DNA from: Symbiodinium natans
Taxonomy: Eukaryota > Sar > Dinophyceae > Suessiales > Symbiodiniaceae
DNA length: 64,000 bases
Reading direction: 5' to 3'
Assembly: GCA_905221605.1 (NCBI GenBank)
Contig: CAJNDS010002679.1
Coordinates: 796,001-860,000, forward strand
Under the pieces are notes generated by a model, which was not told where the DNA came from, did not search any database, and saw nothing but the letters and a program-made list of their open reading frames with translations. This document shows positions 24,803 through 37,600 of this stretch, piece by piece; position 1 is the stretch's first letter; every line of letters begins with the position of its first letter. The position numbers and the translations under genes were made by a program.

Positions 24803-25593
24803 CCCTGCCCCGGGCCTTTGGGGGGTTAGGTATAGCTTATCCATTAGGAAATTTGTCGCAGGCTACCCAACAACAAGGTACTACCTTGGAATCTATGGGT
24901 AGACTCGCCGCAATTACAGTTTGCAAGAGTTTGACCCTGACCTACCCCGAACCCTAAAACCCTAAACTCTAAAGCCAGCCTAAACCCTAAACCCTAAACC
25001 CTTGAAATCCCCGAACCTCTACCCCAAAAACCCCTAGGCCCTACACATGCCAATCCCATGAGGAGCCGTGGGCCTTCCAATGGCATGCCTACTACACCGG
25101 GCACCTCGACGGAAGTCAGGGCTTCTTTAGGGTTTAGGGTTTAGGGTTTAGGGTTTAGGGTTTAGGGTTCAGGGTTCAGGGTTTAGGGTTCACGGCTTAG
25201 GGTTTAGGTTCCGGGTTTAGGGTTTCGGGTTTAGGGTTTAGGGGTTTAAGGGTTTAAGGGTTTAAGGGTTTAAGGGTAAGCCCTTTCACTGGAAGAGCTG
25301 TCGGTGGAACGGAAAGGCCCAAGCCCATGCCGGCACGGCCCCCCAATAGAACACCAGGAGGGATCAAAGAAAAAAGAAAGCCCTTTTAGAAGAAATAGAG
25401 TTTCTTGAGTGCTTTTTGTAGGCTTGCGTTTCAAGCAGTGAAGAACTTATATCAGTGGCTGGAGTGTCCCTAAACCCTAAACCCTAATCCCTAAAACCCT
25501 AAAACCCTAAACCCTAAAACCGTGGCTCTAGCATGAGTAGGTTCAAGATTTGGCCAGTTTTCGGCTGCTTTGACAGCAGGCCTCTCCCTCCCT

Positions 25594-25639
<46 letters not shown>

Positions 25640-28600
25640 CCCAATCACGAAACCCGGCAGACTCTATAAGACATATGGAAAACCTACTAACTATAGACCC
25701 TACTTTCTGAACCGTATCAAGCCCCATATAGCCCAAAGCCCCAAACCTTAAACCCTGAACCCTATAAACCCTACAATTCCTAAACACCCGATAAGCACTA
25801 CAAACCCTGTAAAGCCTGTAAACCCTAAAACCCTGTAAACCCTAGAAACCCTATACACCCCACAAACCCTCTAAACCCTATAAACCCCGAACACTAAACC
25901 CTAGACCCCAGACCCCAGACCCCAGACCCTAGACCCTAGACCGACCCTAGACCCTCGACCTTAGACCCTAGACCCCAAACCCTAAAACCCTAAACCCTAA
26001 ACCCTAAACCCTAAACCCTAAACCCTAAACCCTAAACCCTAAACCCTAAACCCTATCAACCGAGGCTCTGCGAAGTTGTGGCTGCCTTGAGCTCCCTGCT
26101 TGGCGTCATCCTCGTCGGCTGCCTTGGCCGCACATCGTTCCAGGGCCCCGTGTGGTGTAGCCCTAAACCCTAAACCCTAAACCCTAAACCCCAAACCCCA
26201 AACCCCTACACCCTAAGCCCTAAACCCTACACCCTAAACCCTAAACCCGAAACCCTAAACGGGCATCAAGGGGCAAGAGCTTGCGCTTTACCTAATCCTA
26301 AACCCGAAACCATAAGCCCTTCAGGGTTTAGGGGTTTTTGTGTTTTGGGGTTTCCGGCGGCGCCCTCCCCAAGACCCCTCCATTCTTATCCCCACCCCCT
26401 AAACACTAAACCCCCCAACTTTCCTGAGAGACCCTGAGCCCAGATCCTAGGAAAGGGTTGAGGGTGCAGGGCTCAGGGACCTCAAAACCCGAAACCCGTG
26501 TTTTTGTTTCATGAAGGGTTTTTGTTGCCCTGAGTGTTTTTTTGCTTGGGCCCGCAACCGCAGCAGAAGCAACAAAATGAAACACTCTTATGCCTCAAAG
26601 CTCCCAAATATATAAGCCACAACGACCCTGTCATACCCTGTCGCTATAACCCTGCTATTCGAGCTCGAGGCCCTTTTGTTTGTAGGTTGCCTAAGTGCAC
26701 AAACCTAAACGCTAAACCTCAACCGTCCCTATACCCCCATGCCAACCCCCCTACCCCCAAAGCAAAACCCTAGGAACTTAAACCCTCAACCCCAACAACC
26801 CTATGAACCCTACAAGCCCCACAAACCCCCCCAAAAAACCGGACGCGGCTTGAGTGGTGGCTACGTCAAGCCGAAGAAAGGTCTGGCGGCAAGCACAGGT
26901 TCCAACAGTTCCTTGGTCGAAGAGTGCTTGGCCCCGCAAGCGCGAGCATGCCGTGCTGGAGGACAACGACCCTACCGGCTGCCAGCCCAAAAAGGGCAAG
27001 GATGGCGAAGTGTGAGAGCGGCATTTCCACCTTTGCAATACCCAAGCGATCCCCGGACCTGAACAACATGGATTTCTGTATGTCTCCAACCAACCGGCGC
27101 CTCAGGCGCCAAGATTTTAAACCCTAACCCTAAACCCTAAACCCTAAACCCTAAACCCTAAACCCCTACACCCTGGCGCCCCGAAACTAGGAGCCAGAGT
27201 AGGCCTGCGTACCCTATCTCAGGTTTTGGCTCCCTTACCTTGAAACCAAAAAAGGTACCCTTGGGCTACTCTTGGGTCCCTACACCCTAAACCCTAAACC
27301 CTAAACCCTAAACCCTAAACCCTAAACCCTAAACCCTGAACCCTGAACCCTAAACCCTAAACCCCTAAACCCTAAGCCCTAAGCCCTAAACCCCTAAACC
27401 CTAAACCCTAAACCCTAAACCCTAAACCCTAAACCCTAAACCCTAAACCCTAAACCCTAAACCCTAAACCCTAAACCCAGCCTATCCCTAAACCCTAAAC
27501 CCTCAACCCCTCAATCCCGAGGCATGCTCTACAGCAACCTGGCGCACGCCATGGACCGCCACCACTCGCACACGCGCCTGTTCCATGCGCGAGTGTCCAA
27601 CCTCCAGGCCGAAGTTGGGGTGTAGGTTTAGGGTTTAGGGTTTAGGGTTTAGGGTTAATTAGGTGGTTCCCAAATACTATTTTCCAATGAAAAAGTACAC
27701 TTTTGAGGATTCTATGGAAGGTTTGGGGTTTAGGGTTTAGGGATTAGGGTTTAGGGTGTAGGCTTTAGGGCTTAGGGTTTAGGGTTTAGGTTTTAGGGAT
27801 TTTATGGTATAGGGTTTAGGATTAAGGACAGGTGCTTGTTGTGAGGTTTTTGTCTTGGCCTTAGGGTCTAGGGTTTAAGGTTTAGGGTTTAGGGTTTAGG
27901 GTTTAGGGTTTAGGCTTTGGGGTTTAGGGTTTAGAGTTTGGGGCCCAAGGCTTCGCAAGCCGGTTTTGGGGCTCAGGGTTGTGCAAGCTGGTTTCAGGGT
28001 TAGGGGCCGAATCAGTGAGCCCTTTTGCAGAGCCTGACCGTTGACCCTAAACCCTAAACCCTAAACCCTAAACCCTAAACCCTAAGGCCCCTAAACCCTA
28101 AGCCCCCTAAACCCTAAACCCTAAACCCCTAAAGCGCCTAAAGCCCCTAAAGCCCCTAAACCCTAAAACCCTAAAACCCTAAACCCTATGACAAGGCTGC
28201 GGCCCATCAGCACGCGATCCCCAAAGACTCACAGCGGCATCAGCAGCAGGGTTTGGGGTTTATAGGGTATAGGGTTTAGGGTTTAGGGTTTAGGGTTTAG
28301 GGCCAGAAACCATGGTGGTTATACCCAACCCTGAACCTTGGGGTGGGCATGCTTAGGTTTTAGGGTTTAGGGTTTGGGGTTTAGAGTTCAGGGTTTCGGG
28401 TTTAGGGTTTAGGGCTGGGATTTAAGATTTAGGGTATAGGGTCCACTAGTAGCACCGGATACGATTTCGGTCGTCGTCCTTCCTAGATCGTAGGTTCCAC
28501 CCATTACTTCCTCAGAACCCTCTGAACACCTAGGCTTTAACTGCTCAACTCAGATCGGGTGGAGTTTTCAACAGAGTTCGGCTTTCGTCGGCTGCACCGA

Positions 28601-31600
28601 CACCGAGACCCTAAGCCCTCAACCCTGAAACCCTACGCTGCCCAGAACCAGAACCCTGAGCCCTTGACGAAACCTTAACCCCCTAAGCTCAATTGCACCT
28701 AAACTTCAACCCTTAGAATACTTTGGGGTTGAGAGTTTAAACCCGAAGCCCTAAACCCTAAACCCTAAACCCTAGCCCTAAACCCTAAACCCTAAACCCT
28801 AAGCCTTCTCCGTGACCTCATTAAGTAAGGAGCTCTTCGGTCGCATCAAGCGGCACTACTACTACGCGGCTGGGCTGGAACAGTGTGGTGTAGAGTTTAG
28901 GTTTTAGGGTTTAGGGTTTAGGGTTTAGGGGTTTACATAGGGTTTAAGGTCTAAGGGGCCTTCATGAACCCTGAAACATAACTAATCTGCCCCATGTTGC
29001 TGTAATCCCTGGTGGGTATAAGTGGGGATTTTCCCCCTTTATACTAACAGTCCTTAATGGGGAGTATCATAGGGGGGGTACTACAGTACCTATCAAGGAC
29101 TGTCAGTATAAGGGAGAACATCCCAAGGATAAGCCCGGATCCCTCAACTAGGGGCTGAGGTTCGTTGAGATAAGAGAAGGTTCACCCCACCCCACACCCG
29201 AGCCCAGAAACGTGGCTGTCATTCTTCGGTTGCTCCCCTAAACCCTAAACCCCTAAACCCCTAAACCCCTAAACCCCTAAACCCCTAAACCCCTAAACCC
29301 CTAAACCCCTAAACCCCTAAACCCTAAACCCTATACCCTAAACCCTAAACTCCCACAAATCAACAGTCACCACCACGCAAAAGCAGGTCTGGTCCTGCGG
29401 CTCGGACACCTCAAAGGCCATTCTCACCGACGCCACGCTCTCCCTGGACTTGAGGCCTGGGAAGTGCTTTTTGGGAGCTGCTATCGGGTATGCTCAGCAA
29501 TATTTAGGGTTTCGGGTTTAGGGTTTGGGGTTTAGGGTTAGGGATCGGGTATTCGAGACGAGTGCTCAGTTAGTCAAGCCACTGCCATGCAGAAAGACTG
29601 CGCCCAAGTCTTCCATGTAAGTTCTTGTGCTGACTCGAGCAGATTGCGCCCGTCGCAGTCCTGAACGCATGGGTTCTGAGTTTTCGATCCCGTGAAACGT
29701 CAGAGTTTTTTGCTGAAGTCTGCTTTCCGCCACCCTAAACTCTGAACCTAAACCCTAAACCCTAAACCCTAAACCCTAAACCCTAAACCCTAAACCCTAA
29801 ACCCTAAACCCTAAACCCTAAACCCTAAACCCTAAACCCTAAACCCTAAACCCTAAACCCTAAACCCTTCCCCAAACGCTGAACTTCATGCGCCCCACCT
29901 GCACTCCGCCCCTTGGTGCGAGGCGCGAGCTGGCCTACTGCTTCTATGGGCACATCCTCAAGCAGGCGATGTTTGTGTAGAGTTTAGGGTTTAGGGTTTA
30001 GGGTTTAGGGTTTAGGGTTTAGGGTTTAGGGTTAGGGTTTAGGGTTGTGATTCCAACCGCAGGGGCGCAAGGCCCGAAGAAGACTCAAGTTTGCTAGCTA
30101 CAAGCCCAAAACCCTTAACCCGAAACGTCATGAACTCTGCCCCCGAAGCTCTGTCAAATTGGGCGGGGTTTTCCATCGGGACTACTAAGCTGTAGTAGCA
30201 AGTGGGAGAAGATGCGTACGACTGTAGACGCCAAAGGCTTTAAACACCAAGCCCCAAAGCGTCCCTAACACGTAAAGCCTCTTCCTAAAATCGCAGCCCA
30301 GAACCCCAAAGAAGCCGGGCTTAGCATTTAGGGGTTTAGGGTTTCGGGTTTAGGGTTGGGGGTTTGACGCGCAGGTGCCGTTTCTAGAGCTCACTGACAA
30401 GCACTTCTTGCAGATCCTCGGCAGCGCAGGAGGAACTTCTCGCATGACGAAATCCCCACTTATGCTGAACGCCCAACCCTACATCTGGATTTTTGAACTT
30501 TTCTAATGACCCTCTTGTCCTCACAAATTTCATATGTTAAGCCCCCAACCTTGTGATTTCGAGACTTGCTGCTCGTAGAAGCTCCTCTCATATGAAAGCC
30601 ACGTTGAGCACTATCAGCGGCAACTGTGGTACCTTTTGGGGTTACGATACTAAGGCAACATTTTTGGGGTGCCCGAAAGGGGACCCTAAACCCTAAACCC
30701 TAAACCCTAAACCCTAAACCCTAAACCCTAAACCCTAAACCATCACTTAGAAAACTGACCAAAACATCTGCTGCCAGCATCTACTGAGGCAGATCTGCCA
30801 CCTGGTCGCACATTGGGCGGCGCGGGGTGGGTGGTATCTTGGTGTACCCTAAGCCCTAAACCCTAAACCCTAAACCCTAAACCCTAAACCCTAAACCCTA
30901 AACCCTAAACCCCAATCCCTAAACCCTAAACCCTAAACCCTACAAAAAGCCTGGTATGTTGCCTCCAGCCCCTTGCGTCGGGCAAGGAGCCCTTGGGATC
31001 CTTAGAAGCTTAGTTAGGGTTTAGGGTTTAGGGTTTAGGATTTAGGGTTTAGGGTCTATGGGGTTTACAAGGTTTGTTTCTCCAAGGTTGCTGGGTAGTC
31101 CAGCCAAGCATGTCTCCTAAGCCCGAATCCCGAAGCACGAAATTAAGTTGGGGTTCTATAGCTGTGGGTTTTCTTTTTTGGGACATCCTCTGTGTTCTTT
31201 GTGAGTGCATGTATTTAGTATCCGGTCAAGATGTGCTATTTGTTGTTTGTGAGTGTATCTGTTAAGTATCTTTTTGCGCTATCCAATTTGTAAAATTGCC
31301 TGATATACCGGACCCTAAACCCTAAGCCCTAAGCCCTAAACCCTAAACCCTAAACCCTAAACCCTAAACCCTAAACCCTAACGGAGGCGAATTTGTGGAG
31401 ATCGAGATCTTTGCGGCGCAGGACCCCCGCAGCCGTTCTTTCATAGCGGCCAAGCTAGAACCTCTGCCGTCCTGTCGATCAGCAGAAGGAGTCTTTGGCC
31501 TAAGCCCTTACAACTTGGGATGTTCCCCCTTATGCTAACAGTCCTGAATTGGGATGATAGCAGGGGTACTATAAACCCTATCAAGGACTGCTAGTATAAG

Positions 31601-34600
31601 GGGGAACATCCCAACTGATCACCCTCCAACCCCAAAATCCTACACACCCTTAGCCTCCCATGACATGAGCCTCTGGGGTGTTGTATAGGACCGCATCATC
31701 TGCGCCGGGGATGTTGGAACCGAGCTGTACTTCGTCGCGGTGGGTGAGGCCTCCTATGCGTGGTTGCGGATCGAAAGTATGCAAAAGCCATCTAACAGGC
31801 CCAACAATCTCAACCCCCTAAACCCTATAAACCCTACACCCCCAGCCCAAGTTTACTGCAGAGGGCTTCCCTAAACCCTAAACCCTAAACCCTCAACCCT
31901 AAACCCTAAACCCTAAACCCTAAACCCTAAACCCGTAGACGTTGCTTGGTTTGTTCCTCCGCCCGGTTGACAGGTCGAAGTCGCCACCAGGCAGCAAGTG
32001 AGGAGCCGCATTGCCAGACTGCCAGTGGAAGGGTCTATAGGGGGTTTAGGGTTTAGGGTTTAGGGTTTAGGGTTTAGGGTTTAGGGTTTAGGGTAAAAGG
32101 GTTTAGGGTTTGGGTTTAGGGTTTAGGGTTTAGGGTGCGTGAGCAACATGTTGTTGGGTTGAGGCTTGTGATTATTCAGAGTTGGCTAGGGCTGCTAATC
32201 TACCAGGAGGGGCCTCCCTAGTTACAAGTACAGTTATCAGGGCCCTAACTTGGGTTATAAGGATCCTAACTTAGGTTAACGGTTATAAGTCCCTTAACTA
32301 CAGTTAGTATAGTAAGGGGGGCCCCTCCTTGTACCTAACCTAATGCGACTCTAGGCTTCTAAAACCCTGCAAATTCCACAGTTGATGGTTTAGGGTTTAG
32401 GGTTTAGGGTTCAGGGGGAGCCGATGGCCTTGTGTTCTTTACTCGCCTCACGACGAATGACCTAGGTTCTGCATTGCCCAGTCTCTGAAGGAAGGCCCAA
32501 AAACCCTAAACCCTAAACCCTTGCTCCTTCTGCTGGATTTAGGGATTAGGGACTCAGAACCCATCGTCCCACACCCTATGGAGGGTTGAGGGTCCAATAT
32601 CCCAAGAACCCCCAAGTCGCATGTATCTTAAACCGAACCTTTGCCAGCTAGTGGGTTTAGGGTTTAGGGTTTAGGGTTTAGGGTTTAGGGTTTAGGGTTT
32701 TGGGGTAGTCTACCGAAGTTCCGACTAGGTAACCCCGAGACAAGCGACATTGCAGCCCTCGGCTAAATTCTGACTGCTGCACCGATCACCCCAAAAAACC
32801 TAAACCCTAAAACCCCAAAACCCAAAACCCCTAAACCCTGCCCCTAACCTTCAAACCCTACAACCCTAACCCCTAAACCCTAAACCAGGTTTTACCCAGC
32901 GGCCTGATCGACCGCAAGGGCACCGTCATCAAGACCCTGCATGAAGGAGCCGCCTTTTGGGGCTTTATCGAGGTCAAGAGGTACTGACTCAAGGGTTAGC
33001 GTTTTGGGTTAGGGTTTAGGGTTTAGGGTTTAGGGTTTCGGGTTTAGGGTTTAGGGTTTCGGGCTTTTCCACGTTCTGTGGCGGTTTCAGTGAGGGATTT
33101 CGGGAGGCTTGGTTTGAGGGTTTCAGGTTGCGGGGGTCACAGGGCTCCTGAAAGGCAAAAAGAATAGGGACGGACGTCTGAACCCTAGACTAAAGGGACG
33201 AAAGCGGGGGACCCTTGTAAGGGACCTTAGGGGTCCTTGCTTCTACCCCTTAATAGACCCTGGAAAAGAGGAATCAAGTCCTGAACTACAGTCACGTGGG
33301 CTCCAGACCTTTCAAAGATGGCGATATAATCCAAAACCCGAAACCGGAAACCCTAAACCCTAAACCCTAAACCGTAAACCCCAAACCCTAAACCCTAAAC
33401 CCCTGCGCCTACTCAAAGCTACGAGCTCTAAGGCCCCCCAGCCTTCAGAGCAGCGCCATGAATCGCAATCGACTGCAGATCACACCAGTGAGAATGCGAT
33501 CCTTGCACCGAACCGGTTTAGGGTTTAGGGTTTAGGGTTTAGGGTTTAGGGTTTAGGGTTTAGGGTTTAGGGTTTAGGGTTTAGGGTTTAGGGTTTAGGG
33601 TTTAGGGTTTAGGGAATGAATGAGCAGTATCAAGTACCTGCAAGAAGAGATGTAGGAGGCAAGTGAGATGGTGATTTGGGATCACTACTTTGCCGGTGGT
33701 CCGCAGGATCGTTCTTCGGCGAGCTTCTTGACATCAGAGAGCACCTAGGGTTTAGGGTTTAGGGTTTAGGGTTTAGGGTTTAGGGGGAGCAGCTTCGTTT
33801 GTTGGGCTTCTGTGGTTACGCCCAGGGCTTAGGAGGGTTTATGGTCTATGCAGGGTGTGCGGGTGTGGTACTTGGGGGGCTTTCAAGGTGGATTCCACCC
33901 GCAAGCCTTTTATACTATAAGCCCCAACAGCCATATCCTTGCGCCGTACCCTTGGGGCTTTGCGGGTTTACGGGGCTTACCGGGTCTAGGGTTTAGGATC
34001 AATCCTAAACCCTAAACCCTAAACCCTAAACCCTAAACCCTAAACCCTAAACCCTAAACCCTAAACCCTAAAGTTAGAGTTTCCGAATCTCAGGCTCGGG
34101 CTGCTCTTCCCCGACTCCAAGCACAAGGCTGTGCTGGTCGGGTTTAGGGTTTAGGGTTTAGGGTTTAGGGCTTGGGGGGGCATATCGCATTCAGGAATTA
34201 GGGTTTGAGGTTCGGAAGGTGGTCGGATTGACCACACAGGTAAACCCGAGACCCTAACCCGGACACGCTAATCCATCAAAGTTGGGATGTTTCCCCTTAA
34301 TCGAACAGTCCTTAATCGGGATTGTAGTAGGGCATACTATAATCCCTATTAAGGACTCGAAGTATCAGGGGGGAACATCCCAACCTCAAACACATCAAAC
34401 CATCCAACCCCGCTGAAAGAGGCCTGTAGCTTCTCGTGCGCAAGGCCTCCGGCCAGCGCAGACTGGGTTTGCTGCACTGGTTTTGCCAGTCCCTCAACCC
34501 CAAGCCCTTCAACCCTGAGCCCCTAAACCCCTGGACCCCTAAACCCTGAACCCGAAACCCCAAACCCTAAACCCTAGACCCCTAAGCCCTTAACCCTAAA

Positions 34601-37600
34601 CCCTAAACCCAACAGAAACGGTCGACCTTTTCAGGAGTGTAGGGGTTGACGATGCTGCCAGTGTCTGAAGGGTAGTTTCATGTGCCCTTAATATCCCTGA
34701 CCTCCGTTAAAGGGTTCTGACCCTGTTGAGTTTTATAGTAAGAGGTATATAAGGGGTACCCTTTTAAGGGCCCTAAACCCCAAACCCCAAACCCCAAACC
34801 CCAAACCCCAAAGCCTAAACCCTAAACCCTAAACCCTAAACCCTAAACCCTAAACCCTAAACCCTAAACCCTAAACCTCAACCCCATGTAACTAATCTAA
34901 GACAGCGTACCCAACTTGGCAAAAGGTGGACGTCTTCGGCTCGACAGCCGGGTGGCTTCTGGTGGTGCCCAGGGGCACCCTGGCACCTTGCCCTGCCATT
35001 CGGAGTAGCCCTAAACCCTAAACCCTAAACCCTAAACCCTAAACCCTAAACCCTAAACCCTTTTTACCTAAAACACTCTTCCGCAGCTGTCATCCATGCA
35101 GCTCCGGCCGTCCGCCGGGGTGGAGCCGAGCTTAGAGAGTCAGACCCCAAGCCCTAAACTACCAAAAAAAACCCTAAACCCTAAACTCGAAAACCTACGC
35201 CCCAAACCCTAAACCTCAAACCAAAGAATACAAGTATTCTTACAACAGAGAGCAATTTTCGACACCTGCTTTTCACTGCTTGCTCCTCACAAGAGACCCA
35301 AAAACCCTAAACCCCAAACCCTAAACCCCAAACCCCAAACCCTAAACCCTAAACCCCAAACCCCAAACCCTAGACCCTAAACTTCTTTTTCAGCTGCCCT
35401 CCCAGGAGAAGTTCTGCACCGAGGAGCTGTTGGAGACCTTTCGGCAGCTTGGGCGAAGTCAGGGATGTAGTTTGGGGTTTAGGGTTTAGGGTTTAGGGTG
35501 TAGGGTTTAGGGTTTGGGGTTCAGGGTTTAAGGTTTAGGGTTTAGCGTTTATAGGGTTTAGGGTTTAGGGTTTAGGGTTTAGGGTAAGTGTAGTTTAGGG
35601 GGTTTGGTGTTTCGGTTTCAAGTTTTAAGTGACTTTGGGTTTTGGTTGTAGGGCTTTGGGGCTGAGGCCCACGTCCAGGAATCTCTGCTGCAACCGTAGG
35701 GCTAGCCCTAAACCCTAAACCCTAAACCCTAAACCCTAAACCCTAAACCCTAAACCCTAAACCCTAAACCGGACTTCGGAAGCCCCAAGGTTCGTGGCTT
35801 TGGAGCGACTGCGCAAGCCACTCGGCGGAACTATTCTTGCTAGGGTTTAGGGTTTAGGGTTTAGGGTTTAGGGTTTAGGGTTTAGGGTTTAGGGTTTAGG
35901 GTTGAGGGTTGAGGGTTGAGGGTTGAGGGTTTAGGAACAGGACGCTTGGCTGTGGAAAGAGCTTGAAAAAGCCAAAGCCCTCAAGGCCCAAACACTCCAA
36001 CCCTTCAAACCCTCACGCCCTAAACCCTAAACCCTAAACCCTAAACCCTGAACCCTAAACCCTAAATCCCTCAAGCCTAAAGCTTATTATTCCGAACCCC
36101 AAAATGAACGCCGCCGACCCCCCCCTCCTCCTCCCCCCCCAAGACCCGAAGAACTCCGGCTACCTCCCGCCCTCAGCATAAGTTACAAGCTCCAAACCCC
36201 TAAACCCTAAACCCTAAACCCTAAACCCTAAACCCAAGCGTCTCCAGGCATTCTGAGATGGCGACAGGGGTGGCTTCAGACGAGGTCTGGTGGGGCCTGG
36301 GGATCTTCACTTGTAGGTGCCTTCGGAGCACGGTAAATGCTTAGGGCCTGCTTTTTGAGGTGTTTAGGTTTTGAGCCCTAAGCCAAACCAAGGAGGGTTT
36401 TTCTTGTGCCTTTCTGTTTTGTGAGGGGGGGGGGGGTCTATAGGGTTTATGCATGTATAGGGCTGCTCCGTGGTCCCCCAAGTACCTGCTATTTTTGTGG
36501 GTTTTGTGTTTAATGTTCAAGAGGTTCCAAGCAGCTGATTTGTACAGTTCGGCTTTGCGGGTTTGGATTTTGAGGTACTTAGAGAATCAACCCAGGGATA
36601 CGGAGTTTCGGCCAAGCCCTAAACCCTAAACCCTAACCCCTAACCCCTAAACCCTAAACCCTAAACCCTCCGGAGCAGAAGTGTGGCTCCCTTACGCCCG
36701 AACGCCCATGCTCCCGCGCCCGAAGGCCAGCCGTGCTGGCTCTGACAGCAGCGACTGCTCCCAGGTAACGCAGAGCAACTGCAGCTGCAAGGAGATGTTG
36801 TTTAGGGTTTAGGGTTTAGGGTTTAGGGTTTAGGGTTTAGGGTTTAGGGTTGAGGGCGAGGGTTTCGGGGTTTGGGGTTGGGATGCTCGCCCTTATACTA
36901 AAAGTCCTTAATAGGGATAATCCCATTCTGGGCTGTTTGTGTGGACTGCTCGTATAAGAGGGGAACATCCAAGGGCTTGGGGTTTGGGGTTAGGGTTAAA
37001 GCCTGCACCCAGCACCCCGATAAGTTTGGCCCTATATCATGGCAGCGCACTGGTCTCAACTTGACCTGGGGCCTGATGTTGAAATCTCAGAAGCTTCTCA
37101 AACCGAAGCCGTGAACTCTAGCCCTAAATCCTAAACCCTAAACCCTAAACCCTAAACCCTAAAAACACTATAACCCTAAAACCCTAAGCCCTCAGCCCCA
37201 AGAGTCGGCTCCCTATCTCAAAGACCTTCTTCTAGAGAACTCAGGGTTTAGGGTTTAGGGTTTAGGGTTTAGGGTTTAGGGTTTAGGGTTTAGGGTTTAG
37301 GGTTTTGGTCCCAACCTTTCCCCCTTTCCTGCCAAGGTGTCCAGCGTAAGGGTTTAGGGTAAGAAGTAAGCCCCAAACCCCAAACCCTAAACGCCCTAAA
37401 CCCTAATCGCCTAAAACCTACACCCTAAACACCCTGAACCAAACACCCTAAACCCTAATCATCCTAAACCCTAAACCCTAAACACCCTAAACCCTAAACA
37501 CCCAAAACCCTAAACACCCAAAACCCTAAACCCCAAGCCCCAAACCCCAAACCCTACTTACCCTAAACGCCCAAAACCCTAAACACCCTAAACCCCAAAC

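Noticed and set aside
32947-32990. Read-through cNBD tail AAFWGFIEVKRY after LHEG
   Set aside because: A GA donor at 32947 joined to 33707 gives the proper GSFFGEL cassette.
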